Both the position numbers and the translations under genes were made by a program. From Methanobacteriota archaeon (GTDB taxonomy: Archaea; Thermoplasmatota; Poseidoniia; Poseidoniales; Poseidoniaceae), in assembly GCA_002726395.1 (NCBI GenBank), contig PBTA01000027.1, forward strand, positions 10,611 through 42,608: a DNA stretch of 31,998 bases, given 5' to 3'. Shown here piece by piece: positions 14,875 to 23,980 of the stretch (positions are counted from its first letter, which is position 1; each line of letters starts with the position of its first letter). The notes beneath the pieces are model-generated. The model was not told the DNA's origin and did not search any database. It saw only the letters and a program-made list of their open reading frames with translations.

Positions 14875-17800
14875 TCAGTTCCATTCCTTTTTGGCCATGT
14901 TGATTATCGCCCGAGACTGAGGTGCGTTCCATCCTTCTTCTTGTAGGTACATTAACAATTGTCTCTCATCGCCATCACCAATCATATCACCAAGGTTTTT
15001 TACGGCTGCGTCAATTTTAGTTTGGCTGACTTTTTCAAATATATCTGGTTCTGGTTCAACAACTGCACGCTTGACCTTTTTAGTTGAACCATTACCCTTT
15101 TTGACTTTTTTCGACTTCTTTGTCGCACTCTGAGCATTTATCAAATTCTCTCGAAGTATTTGTTTTGGTGAATTATCAGAAGCCTGAGATGGGGGTCTGG
15201 CCGTAATTTTTGGCGAGGGAGCAAAACTTGGAGGGCCCCCTGATGGCCCGGAAGGTGGTGACTGAGTGTCACTCTGGATTGGAGCATTCCGCTTTGGTTG
15301 GACTGATTTCTCCCTTGGTTTATTGCGGAAACCGAGTTCCTCTTCCTCGTAAAACTCTTCTAAGTCATCATCTTCTTCATACCAATCTTCATTAATACCT
15401 CTCCTGCGGAGAATAATCAATAGTATGAATAGGACAACTACAACTACACAGATTGCCACAAAATTAACTATTGACAAACCAAATATTTCAGTAGATTCTT
15501 CAGATAATTGTTGTTTTTCTAACGGACAACCGTCTGCATACCCGTCAGGTCCTTTTGCCTGATCTGGGCAGTTATCCAGGCTGTCGACTAATCCATCATC
15601 ATCAGAATCTCGTTCGTTGCTTGCACAGCCTTGCAAATCAACTGAGGTCTTGTACAATGAATTGGTAGTTGGGCATAGATCGGGGTTATTTCCTGAACTA
15701 TTATCGCCATAGCCATCACCATCAAGGTCTCGCCACTGAGTTATATCATCAGTAAAGGCATCAGCAGTGCCACTCGGCGATGCTGCCCAATCTTGGTCTG
15801 GGTCCGACCAGCCATCTAAATCAGCATCTAAGCAGCCAAACCTATCTTCGGTGGAGTTGCCTGCAGAATTTGGACATTGATCACCCTCAAACCCGAGAAT
15901 ATTGTCCCCATAGCCATCAAAGTCTGAATCAAACCATTGAGTTTCTTCGAACGGGAATAAATCGTCTTGACCTGAATAGCCGTCAGAATCCCAATCAAAT
16001 TCTAATGCAGTTTCATCTACACAACCATCTGCTACTACGGGATAACCAAATTCAGTATCTGGGCAAACATCTGTGTCATCTGTCACTCCATCACCGTCGG
16101 TATCTTTTTGCGAAGGCGAGCAACCAAACTCATCTGGCACTTCTTGACTTGGAGTATTTTCACATGAATCTAGATAATCATAAATTCCGTCTGAGTCGGT
16201 ATCTATCTCTCTTTGAACTTGGCTACATCCACTGGAATCGACAGGATCTTCTGGGAAAGTTGAGGGGCATACATCATCTGCATCGCTTACTCCATCTGAG
16301 TCTGAATCAACTTGATTTGACGCACATCCATCAAGATTAACGACCAATCCTAATTGTGTATTTGGGCATAAATCTTCTTCATTAATGACAAAATCTCCAT
16401 CATCATCATTTCCATCAATCAATGGACAACCTATGCCCAATGTGCCATTAATGACTCCAACCGCTTGAGGACACATATCCGCATTATCCCCGCCCTGGAA
16501 ATCGCCAAAACCATCTCCATCTGTATCTGTCCATTGTTCTGAATTGAACGGGAACGCATCTCCTGATTGGTTTTCTCTAAGTCCCGTAGCCGGGTTAATG
16601 TCGAAAGTGTATATGTCCCGATAGTTATCTCCATCCGAATCAAGACAGCCGTAATACGGATTGGACGAATTTCCGGCAACTAATGGGCAACCATCTAATT
16701 GTAACCCTTCGGAATTTGAGCCATTGTAGTAATCAGTAAACGAGTCTGGATATCCGTCTTCATCAGAATCTTGTGCAGCGGCAATATTATTGGGGAAATA
16801 ATCTGGACTAGTCGCATTTTTTGAGCCATTATCACCAAAACCGTCGCCATCAGAGTCTGCCCATTGAGTAGAATCAGCTGGCCATAAATCTGCACCTAGA
16901 CTTGAATTCCAAAAATTAGTCGGGTCTGATGAGCCATCACCATCTGTGTCAATACATCCTAGACGGTCGCGATATGAAGTACCATACTCGAATTTACAAG
17001 CATCACCGGTTATGAAATCTGAAGAATTATCACCATATCCATCACCATCAAAATCGGTATATTGCCGTTCATTGAATGGAAATTCGTCTCCTGGTGGAGC
17101 ATTTTGATCATACCAAGTTTCACAACAGTCAGGACCATGGTTATCGCCGTATGAATCACCATCTGAATCGAAGGCTTGCTTCCAATTATCGATAAAGATG
17201 TCACCAAATGGATAAAATGAAGTCCAATCAACCCAGCCATCTTGATCGAAGTCTGAACATCCTAATCTACCAAGCCAAGATGTACCGTATGCAGTATCAC
17301 AATTATCCCTAAGATCATCATATCCATCATTATCAGTATCTAGACAACCAAAATACAACACTGAAGATTGGCCTATTTGATTTAGACAACTATCGAATAG
17401 AGGACCAAATTCGTTATCGCCGTATCCATCACCGTCGTTATCTAGCCATTGGTTGGGAATGCTGACTAAATCATCAATCCCATCGAAAATAAAGTCACTA
17501 TCTTGGTCAAGATATAGATTTATTCGGGATAGAGCATTTGAACTTGGATTTTTTGCGGTTAAGGAAAAGGCATCATCTTGAGTTCTATCGAATGAAAATT
17601 GCGAGTCTGAGGCGATATCACTGAAGCTACCTGTATGCCAAGTATTGGTTAATTCTAGGTCGCTTTTATACTCCAAAGAATTCCATGTCAACTTATTTAT
17701 GTCAGTATCAATAGCAATCACGATGATATGTGAATTATTCGTCAATAAAATAAAATCATTTCCTGCTGGCACTGGGAAATTGGAGATTGGATTCCAAACG

Positions 17801-20800
17801 TCGTTATTTTTCAAAAATAATGAATTATTTTCGCTATTTATTGCAACCAAGGTCAAATATCCATAGTTGGAAGTTTTTACGCTATTACTAGCATAACCGC
17901 TTGGCTGAGGCAACAGATTAGAATTCCATGTATTGGATGCATCGGCTTTTTCATACAAAACGAACAAACCAGAAGAGGATACCGTGGCTAAAATTGTCGT
18001 ATTTTCTGCATCTTTTATCAATGAAAAATTAGTGCTCATATCTGTCTCTAAAGCAATAAATTCACTCGCAGTATGTGTTCCGTTCCAAGTAAGTAAAGTG
18101 AGATTACTTGAGAGTCCATCATCTAGAATGGTCGCAATTTGGATTTCATCATCGACAATCATTGAAGTAAAATATCCTGAAGAGGTAGAACCTGAGGTGC
18201 TTAGTGATTGACTGGACCATTGTTGATTATTTTCCACTATTATTATCTCTTGCGATAGGTCATCAAAATATACTATTTTTGGTTGCCCTGAGGAGTTAAT
18301 CAGTAATTCTATTTTGGTGGATATTTCTACGTTTGAGGCGACTAATTGTTCAACCCACCCAGTCCCCTCATTGATGTTCAAGAATAGTTCTTTGCTGTTG
18401 GGTGAATAATAAGCAATGAATTGATTACCTTCATTATTTATCGATGACGAGAGGTGAGTAATATCGCTGTACGAAAGGCCTATTTGTGACTCCAAAGCAG
18501 TGTAAGAATCATAGGTTCTTTGTACTATTCCGTCATGATAATAGAAAATAATTGGTTCACCCGATGAGGTTAATTCAAAATTAGCTGCATGCCAATCATC
18601 ACTTGTTGGATTGGTTATGTTTTGAGAAATCCAAGTATTACCTTGCGAACCTTTTCCAAGATTTATCTTGACGATGTTGGTTTTTGAGTCATTAGTTACC
18701 TTGCACACTATTGTTGGCGAACCATCTGCTGATGATTGAATAACCCCGCCTGAAATTTCACCGTGTATTGAATATTCGCTCACATCCCAAAGAGTTCTAG
18801 TAACATGATCTATTTGTGATAAATGTGTTTGATTTTCATTCACCATGTTTGAGGAAGCTAAAAACTCGGATAAACCATCGGCATTAGAATCGCCAAAGTT
18901 GCTTATTGATTGTCCTAAGGCTAATTCACCAGACCTAACCATCAAACCATTGTTAGCAAATCCTGATTGAGACCCCAAGTATAACTCAATGTTAGAATTT
19001 GAAGCACTACTCCTTCTAGTAATCAAAAAATCGTTGTAGCCGTCTTGATTAGAATCACCAGCAGAAACAAAATTCAAACCTATAAGTTGATTTGGCCCAC
19101 CATAAATTCGATTATCTGGTAGATTATTAATTCCTGACGAATTTCCGTAAAATATCCAAACATTACCACTATTGAAATCATTAGTCGTGTTGTAGGGTTC
19201 TGAGATAAACAACTCATCAAAGCCATCACCATTTAAATCGTTGATGATTTGAACTTTATAGCCAAATAAAGTTCCCGGAATGGTGGATTGAAATTGCGAA
19301 TCAGGCTCATAATCAAACCCTGTCGCTGAACCATATCTTATTTCTACTGAAGAAAACCCTGAACTATCCTGCAAATCACCAGTATTTCCGATGACCAAAT
19401 CAACAAATCCATCGCCATTCAAATCTCCGTCCGCTGAAACTGATTGGCCATAATTGCTACCCTGAAGTAACTGATTTGGACTATCCATTTTCACCCATGT
19501 GTTGGAGTGTGAACCACCAAAGAATAGTTCGACTAAACCATTATCGCCGTTAGAATCATGGTCTATGGAACAGACAATTATGTCATCATAGCCATCAGAG
19601 TTTAGGTCTTCAACATATTCCAAACAAGACCCGTAAGATTCTCCAGTAGTTGCCGGATTCGAGATTCCACTCACCATAGCTAAATTCTCGGATAAACCTG
19701 CCTGAGAACCAAATGAAAACTCGACAATTCCATTATTGTTAGCAAATCCGGGAGAACCTATGGAAAGGTCGCTAAATCCATCTCCATTAAAATCACCAAC
19801 CGCTAAACCTTGGCCTGAAAATGTTGAACTCCCCTCGCCTTCAAAGAGTAAATCTGGTGAAATTGACAGTCCTGATTCGGAGCCATAGTGAATAGATATT
19901 TGGCCGTTATCAACATGATTTTGAGAATCTGCATTTGGCTCAGAATAGACCATATCATCAAATCCATCATCATTGAAATCGGCAAAGAAGATATGTTCTA
20001 TTGTCGCGTTTTCCACTTGCCCCTCAAAAGTGGTCATGGCGATGGAATCAAACTGATTTTTTTGGTTTAGTAGAGAACGCTGTATTTTCATCTTGGAGAT
20101 GTTATTTTCTAGAGTAGTGGAAAACATTTGTAGCATTCCAAAACCATCCATTGTCAAACCTACATCGCTATGCAAATTATCACTTTGATGGACCGGTTCA
20201 GTGGTGTGTTGGCCATTTTCGATGGTATGCAGTATGGTAGAATTACCAAAATTATACAATAATGTTATTTTGCCGTGTGGATCAATCTCTAGTTCGAAAT
20301 CTTCACTTATTGGACCTGGATGGATAATACTTGTATCCCAAAATGCGCCGGTGTAATTGATACTATGCAGTCGTCCTAAATCATCCCTAAACGCGCCCCA
20401 TTCAAGTTGATTAGGTGTCAAAGAGAGTTCTATATTAGTGGCGTTGACATCTTCTAAAATAGTCCTTGTATGCCATTCATCACCATTTGGGTAGATTGGG
20501 CTTTGTATGGCGATTTGAGCCGCTTTAATATCACTACCATTTGCATATAATAACGTCTGTCTTCCATTATTTTTCACTGCTATTGAACAACTAACTATGC
20601 TGTGGACGTCGGGATTGGCCGTTACTGAATCGACTTCTAACAATCTTGAATTATTATGAAGGTCTAGTAAATAACTGTACACCATTCCGTTAGTATCTGA
20701 CCAGCAAGCCCCTATTTCATGTTGATTTGATATTGCAACATCGGGAGAAGTGGGAGTACCGCTAGAAGCGTCTACTAATTGCCTCTCAAAATAAGTAGAC

Positions 20801-21051
20801 AAGTCAAAATCCTGCCTTAATTTGGCTTGACTCAAATTATCATAGTCGATATACTGACCGGCCATCTCATAGCCAAAATCAATATCAAAACCTTCCATCA
20901 AATCAGCTCGATATTTTATCGAAACAATATCCAAATTTGTGGACTCATCTTGGACGAAAATTGCGGCGCCAATAGAAAATGAATGCAAAATCAATAGTAA
21001 AACAATTATCGAGGCCTTCAGCGAGTTCTCGTGTGTTGAATCACTCGCCAT
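14875..21051 (-). CDS. Giant integrin-like surface protein: FG-GAP propeller, TSP3 repeats, C-terminal membrane helix
   Basis: About 2058 residues from the ATG at 21051 (MASDSTHENSLKASIIVLLL), which gives a proper signal peptide. The frame opens earlier at 21126, but that reads through a perfect hairpin. Order: a beta-rich region, then exactly seven FG-GAP motifs (DFNDDGFDD, DFNGDGFSD, DLNSDGYDD, DLNGDGFVD, DLNGDGFDE, DSNQDGYND, DSNADGLSE) at about 355-735, matching a seven-bladed integrin-alpha-type propeller. A further beta region follows with recurring SSGxPxIxY motifs, perhaps another propeller. About 1180-1850 hold many TSP3 calcium repeats (DxDGDGxGDN), then a membrane helix (VNFVAICVVVVVLFILLIIL), RRR, a very acidic stretch, a Pro/Ser-rich and Lys-rich tail, and a small helical domain at the end. 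It should be a type I surface protein using much calcium, for adhesion or matrix contact. Partner is unknown. Confidence 0.9.
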   Translation of the reverse strand: MASDSTHENSLKASIIVLLLILHSFSIGAAIFVQDESTNLDIVSIKYRADLMEGFDIDFGYEMAGQYIDYDNLSQAKLRQDFDLSTYFERQLVDASSGTPTSPDVAISNQHEIGACWSDTNGMVYSYLLDLHNNSRLLEVDSVTANPDVHSIVSCSIAVKNNGRQTLLYANGSDIKAAQIAIQSPIYPNGDEWHTRTILEDVNATNIELSLTPNQLEWGAFRDDLGRLHSINYTGAFWDTSIIHPGPISEDFELEIDPHGKITLLYNFGNSTILHTIENGQHTTEPVHQSDNLHSDVGLTMDGFGMLQMFSTTLENNISKMKIQRSLLNQKNQFDSIAMTTFEGQVENATIEHIFFADFNDDGFDDMVYSEPNADSQNHVDNGQISIHYGSESGLSISPDLLFEGEGSSTFSGQGLAVGDFNGDGFSDLSIGSPGFANNNGIVEFSFGSQAGLSENLAMVSGISNPATTGESYGSCLEYVEDLNSDGYDDIIVCSIDHDSNGDNGLVELFFGGSHSNTWVKMDSPNQLLQGSNYGQSVSADGDLNGDGFVDLVIGNTGDLQDSSGFSSVEIRYGSATGFDYEPDSQFQSTIPGTLFGYKVQIINDLNGDGFDELFISEPYNTTNDFNSGNVWIFYGNSSGINNLPDNRIYGGPNQLIGLNFVSAGDSNQDGYNDFLITRRSSASNSNIELYLGSQSGFANNGLMVRSGELALGQSISNFGDSNADGLSEFLASSNMVNENQTHLSQIDHVTRTLWDVSEYSIHGEISGGVIQSSADGSPTIVCKVTNDSKTNIVKINLGKGSQGNTWISQNITNPTSDDWHAANFELTSSGEPIIFYYHDGIVQRTYDSYTALESQIGLSYSDITHLSSSINNEGNQFIAYYSPNSKELFLNINEGTGWVEQLVASNVEISTKIELLINSSGQPKIVYFDDLSQEIIIVENNQQWSSQSLSTSGSTSSGYFTSMIVDDEIQIATILDDGLSSNLTLLTWNGTHTASEFIALETDMSTNFSLIKDAENTTILATVSSSGLFVLYEKADASNTWNSNLLPQPSGYASNSVKTSNYGYLTLVAINSENNSLFLKNNDVWNPISNFPVPAGNDFILLTNNSHIIVIAIDTDINKLTWNSLEYKSDLELTNTWHTGSFSDIASDSQFSFDRTQDDAFSLTAKNPSSNALSRINLYLDQDSDFIFDGIDDLVSIPNQWLDNDGDGYGDNEFGPLFDSCLNQIGQSSVLYFGCLDTDNDGYDDLRDNCDTAYGTSWLGRLGCSDFDQDGWVDWTSFYPFGDIFIDNWKQAFDSDGDSYGDNHGPDCCETWYDQNAPPGDEFPFNERQYTDFDGDGYGDNSSDFITGDACKFEYGTSYRDRLGCIDTDGDGSSDPTNFWNSSLGADLWPADSTQWADSDGDGFGDNGSKNATSPDYFPNNIAAAQDSDEDGYPDSFTDYYNGSNSEGLQLDGCPLVAGNSSNPYYGCLDSDGDNYRDIYTFDINPATGLRENQSGDAFPFNSEQWTDTDGDGFGDFQGGDNADMCPQAVGVINGTLGIGCPLIDGNDDDGDFVINEEDLCPNTQLGLVVNLDGCASNQVDSDSDGVSDADDVCPSTFPEDPVDSSGCSQVQREIDTDSDGIYDYLDSCENTPSQEVPDEFGCSPSQKDTDGDGVTDDTDVCPDTEFGYPVVADGCVDETALEFDWDSDGYSGQDDLFPFEETQWFDSDFDGYGDNILGFEGDQCPNSAGNSTEDRFGCLDADLDGWSDPDQDWAASPSGTADAFTDDITQWRDLDGDGYGDNSSGNNPDLCPTTNSLYKTSVDLQGCASNERDSDDDGLVDSLDNCPDQAKGPDGYADGCPLEKQQLSEESTEIFGLSIVNFVAICVVVVVLFILLIILRRRGINEDWYEEDDDLEEFYEEEELGFRNKPREKSVQPKRNAPIQSDTQSPPSGPSGGPPSFAPSPKITARPPSQASDNSPKQILRENLINAQSATKKSKKVKKGNGSTKKVKRAVVEPEPDIFEKVSQTKIDAAVKNLGDMIGDGDERQLLMYLQEEGWNAPQSRAIINMAKKEWN

Positions 21052-21099
21052 ACACAACTGAATCATTGATGGTTCAAAACCATTGTCTATGATATCCCA

Positions 21100-21118
21100 T
21101 GACCCCCGTAGGGGGTCA
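21100..21118. promoter_or_regulatory. Perfect hairpin TGACCCCC-GTA-GGGGGTCA
   Basis: Eight-base perfect inverted arms with a 3-nt loop lie in the 119-bp gap between the giant surface-protein gene and thiamine pyrophosphokinase. The very G/C-rich stem stands out in AT-rich DNA. It could be an operator for either gene or an RNA hairpin in a 5' leader. No T-tract follows directly, so a terminator is less likely. Confidence 0.45.
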
Positions 21119-21170
21119 ATAAACAAGTTTTATCACAGTATTGACAAACCTAGACCACTTGCCTTAGGTT

Positions 21171-21794
21171 ATGTCAAAGGTATTAATCATTGGAAATGCT
21201 AAACAAAAATTCTTGGCAAAATGGCAGCAATTAATACAATCTGCTGACACCATAATTGCTTGTGATGGGGCGATTTCGGATTGTTATGAGCATGATATTG
21301 CAGTAGATTTTCTAATCGGTGACTTAGATAGTATCACCAAACAAGATTTGGCAAAAGCAGAACAAGATAATATCCAAATTATCAAGATTGATGAACAACA
21401 TAGTAACGATTTAAGTAAAGCTTTGACGTTTTGTCAAGATCTTGCTGCTATCAAAATTGATATTATCGGAGTTGATGGCGGTAAGTCCGACCATCAAATG
21501 GCGAATTACTTTGCTTTACTAGAACATCAATTACCTGTAACACTCCACCTAAATGATGCAGTAGTTATTGCCATAAGCAAATCAAATCCACTATATTACA
21601 AGTCAAATCCAGAAGTTTCTTTTTCGTTGTTTAGTATTGGCCAGGCGGCAAAAGTCACCATTAGAGGGGCAAAATGGGAATTGAATAATCATGATATGGG
21701 GCCATCAACTATGGGATTGCATAACTCCACATCCCAAAACGAACTATCAATTCGGTGTGAAAATGGTTCATTGCTAGCCTTTATTGACCGGTGA
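21171..21794 (+). CDS. Thiamine pyrophosphokinase
   Basis: Transfers pyrophosphate from ATP to thiamine, making thiamine diphosphate in one step (EC 2.7.6.2). The 207-residue protein shows the family's motifs: ACDGAISD (30-37), the acidic GDLDSI (50-55), SNDLSKAL (78-85) and VDGGKSDHQMAN (101-112), followed by the beta-sandwich C-terminal domain with FSLFSIGQAAKVTIRGAKW. Active-site Asp residues are intact. Many archaea instead use thiamine-phosphate kinase ThiL, so this enzyme suggests salvage of free thiamine. I leave the symbol blank because thiN is used for different proteins in bacteria and archaea. The ATG at 21171 has a TTTTAT about 40 nt upstream. The last 21 bp overlap the end of the convergent DUF4105 gene. 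Confidence 0.9.
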   Translation: MSKVLIIGNAKQKFLAKWQQLIQSADTIIACDGAISDCYEHDIAVDFLIGDLDSITKQDLAKAEQDNIQIIKIDEQHSNDLSKALTFCQDLAAIKIDIIGVDGGKSDHQMANYFALLEHQLPVTLHLNDAVVIAISKSNPLYYKSNPEVSFSLFSIGQAAKVTIRGAKWELNNHDMGPSTMGLHNSTSQNELSIRCENGSLLAFIDR

Positions 21795-22673
21795 ATTAGG
21801 CATTTTTCGCCTGATAAATTCGCTGTAATCATCGTCTTGATCCCATGATTTGGCCAACTCGTCAACTCTGGCTAGTTCCAAGGTTTTCTCCAAACCTCCC
21901 CAATCTTCGATTAACCCCAAGTTAAACGCAGCTTTGGGTGTGTAACCAGGAAGGAAATTTCGCCACACAAATGGTATACGACCTGGAGTGATTTTATTGA
22001 CAACTTCAACAATAGAGGTATTACATGTGGTAAACAAGGAATGGTACCACTCTGCATTTTCAGTTAACTGGTTCATTTTTTGCCCGATAGCCATTAGTAA
22101 TTGACGATCTTTACCCGGCGGAGTTACTGCCCTAAACAAGTAATCTTTGTTGCCTCTTGCATTTGTTCTAAGTCCGAGTAAATCTTTTTCATAACCAACT
22201 AGCAAGTATAATTCGTAAGCACGCCACATACCTTTCCAAGGATGATAGCGAACCCCTTTCTCTCGCCGAGCTTCAAAAGAAAACGAAATACAACGGCCGT
22301 CATTAAACTCTACACTTAGGAAAGTGTGTGCTAAGCCATGAATCTTATGAAAGTGATCGACAATAAACCATACGTCTTTGATTTCTCTTAAGTCGAATTT
22401 TACATTTTCGTCCCATTCTTCATCTCTGTCTCTAGTGGTTCGCCAAGTAAAATTTCTTACTTTTGAAAACGTTATGTGATGTTCTTCAATAATGGCTGAT
22501 GATTGGAATTCACAATCGGTATTCCAATCTGAACTAGTACTTGGTTTTCGAGGCCTAATTCGGGTGTACCACACGTAGAATAATCTCACAGAAATTGATG
22601 TTAAAATCAATGCTGATAAAATCAAAATAGACTCTACCAAACTAAATCCTAGAATCTCCAATAGGTTCACCAC
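21774..22673 (-). CDS. Membrane-anchored DUF4105 (Lnb N-terminal-like) papain-fold protein
   Basis: 299 residues. A membrane helix (about 12-36) is followed by RIRPRK and a globular domain that resembles DUF4105/Lnb N-terminal domain, a Cys/His papain-like fold found in bacterial lipoprotein N-acyltransferase Lnb. Visible family features are KVRNFTWR (71-78), FDLREIKDVWFIVDHF, GLAHTFLSVEF with His116, the SFEARREKG block (132-140), DLLGLRTN, and EWYHSLFTTCNTSIVEVV with the candidate nucleophile Cys217. The family usually reads NCTT where this has TCNT. The start is a GTG at 22673, overlapping the previous gene's stop by 7 bp (GTGGTGA), so translation is coupled. Positive residues after the helix would place the domain in the cytoplasm, opposite to Lnb; topology is unsettled. 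Function is inferred only. Confidence 0.72.
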   Translation of the reverse strand: MVNLLEILGFSLVESILILSALILTSISVRLFYVWYTRIRPRKPSTSSDWNTDCEFQSSAIIEEHHITFSKVRNFTWRTTRDRDEEWDENVKFDLREIKDVWFIVDHFHKIHGLAHTFLSVEFNDGRCISFSFEARREKGVRYHPWKGMWRAYELYLLVGYEKDLLGLRTNARGNKDYLFRAVTPPGKDRQLLMAIGQKMNQLTENAEWYHSLFTTCNTSIVEVVNKITPGRIPFVWRNFLPGYTPKAAFNLGLIEDWGGLEKTLELARVDELAKSWDQDDDYSEFIRRKMPNSPVNKG

Positions 22674-23980
22674 CTAACCCAGATTCGTAATTCTGCGTCC
22701 CACCAATCATGATTACCATCCGGATGCTGCCGCCACAAAATTCCTTCATCATCAGTAGTTGTAGGCAATCCCTCTGAATCTGGGGATCCATCAGGCAATA
22801 TCATTGGAGCAGGACCTAAATCACGCATAGGTAACTGATCATCATCATCTTTTACCCTAACCAGTATTAGATACGAGAGAAGTGTGATTACCAAACCTAG
22901 CACACCGATAGAAATCCATCCGACTGATTCGGTTTCAGTATCTTCACCATAGGAACGTGAGGGTGCTGATGATTTCTCTTCATCGGTAAGTTCAGCACCG
23001 GGTAATCTTACCAAATTTACCGCCTCGATGGCGCTGATCAATTCATTGTTAATTACCTCTAAAGAAATTAGATGTACTCCTGCTGAAAGAGCTGTGCAGT
23101 CAAACTGATTTCCAATATCAACTTCTACCTCTGCCCCTTGAATGCGCCAAATCTTTTGGAATTGTGAGAAATCAATTGTTTCATCAAATTGGTCCATTGT
23201 TATTGTACATTCAGTCTCCGTACTATTGCCATTGCCGACTGTTGAGAGGGTAAATTCCGGGGCTGGCCGGTTGTGAATGGTCAGATTAAGCCAGTCTTCG
23301 CTGGTCTGACCCAAATCATTCCTGTAGGCTTCTTTCAAGATATAATCTCCAGCAGGCCAGTGAGAACAATCTATTGCATCTTGGGAATCTAGAACGGTAA
23401 ATGGAGCGCCTGAAAAAGTTCGAACCCCACTTGCACCATATCGTGGACCTGTTTGATCGGCAAATACTCGAGAGATAGTACATTCATCGCCAGTTTCAAT
23501 AATTTGTGGCGCATTTAGAGCCAGTATTATTCTTGGAGTTTGTAAAGCTGGCTTTAATACATAGGTAGGTAGGTCTAGGGTAGTGATTATGATGCCGTCT
23601 TGGTCGACAATTTGCAATTTAAGTTCATGTTCTCCAGAAGCCCATGCATCATAGACTAGACTAGCATTTGATTGGCCACTAAATGAGAATTGTAAGACTT
23701 CCATCACTTCTTTGTCTTTATGTTCACCGATTAAGCGAAGTTCTAGATTCATACTTTCTTTGTCTGTACTGACCACTATTACTACTCTAATAGCATCTGT
23801 ATCGCCATCTTGATTAGTGTCTAATGTGTCATTTCTCAAGGCCACTAAACTAATTCCAGCCTCTACTAACGGGTCTTGGTCTAAGTCCTCAGCCTGCACG
23901 CTAGGAGTAATTATTACTGTAGCAAAAGCGGCTAACATTATGATTAAAATTGAGATAATCGATTCTTTTTGATTACTCAT
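22667..23980 (-). CDS. Type I membrane protein with Ig-like ectodomain and W-rich cytoplasmic motif
   Basis: 437 residues. A signal peptide (MSNQKESIISILIIMLAAFA...SVQA) is followed by an ectodomain of about 300 residues containing beta-sandwich-like repeats with regularly placed cysteines (DECTISR, AIDCSHW, TECTITM, QFDCTAL), suggesting two similar disulfide-bonded Ig-like domains. There is a DTNQDGDTD calcium-type loop near residue 45. A membrane helix (ISIGVLGLVITLLSYLILV) leads to RVKDDDD and a tail ending WRQHPDGNHDWWDAELRIW, similar to the DUF2510-type WxxxPDGxxxWWD motif. The ATG at 23980 is fixed by a perfect Shine-Dalgarno sequence and overlaps the stop of the TSP3 gene by 8 bp. It is the second gene of a three-gene coupled operon. 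Function unknown. Confidence 0.8.
   Translation of the reverse strand: MSNQKESIISILIIMLAAFATVIITPSVQAEDLDQDPLVEAGISLVALRNDTLDTNQDGDTDAIRVVIVVSTDKESMNLELRLIGEHKDKEVMEVLQFSFSGQSNASLVYDAWASGEHELKLQIVDQDGIIITTLDLPTYVLKPALQTPRIILALNAPQIIETGDECTISRVFADQTGPRYGASGVRTFSGAPFTVLDSQDAIDCSHWPAGDYILKEAYRNDLGQTSEDWLNLTIHNRPAPEFTLSTVGNGNSTETECTITMDQFDETIDFSQFQKIWRIQGAEVEVDIGNQFDCTALSAGVHLISLEVINNELISAIEAVNLVRLPGAELTDEEKSSAPSRSYGEDTETESVGWISIGVLGLVITLLSYLILVRVKDDDDQLPMRDLGPAPMILPDGSPDSEGLPTTTDDEGILWRQHPDGNHDWWDAELRIWVRW

Noticed and set aside
15780..16340. 186-residue plus-strand frame
   Set aside because: It is antisense to TSP3 repeats, with His/Leu/Gln bias typical of a shadow frame.
15540..17470. CRISPR-like or satellite repeats (recurrent CCATCACCATC words)
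   Set aside because: The words are irregularly spaced and encode TSP3 loops in one long open frame.
21100..21118. Hairpin as an intrinsic terminator
   Set aside because: It lies between two divergent genes and is not followed by a T-tract on either strand.
21052..21126. Upstream start of the giant surface protein at 21126
   Set aside because: It would put 25 residues before a good signal peptide and translate the perfect hairpin.
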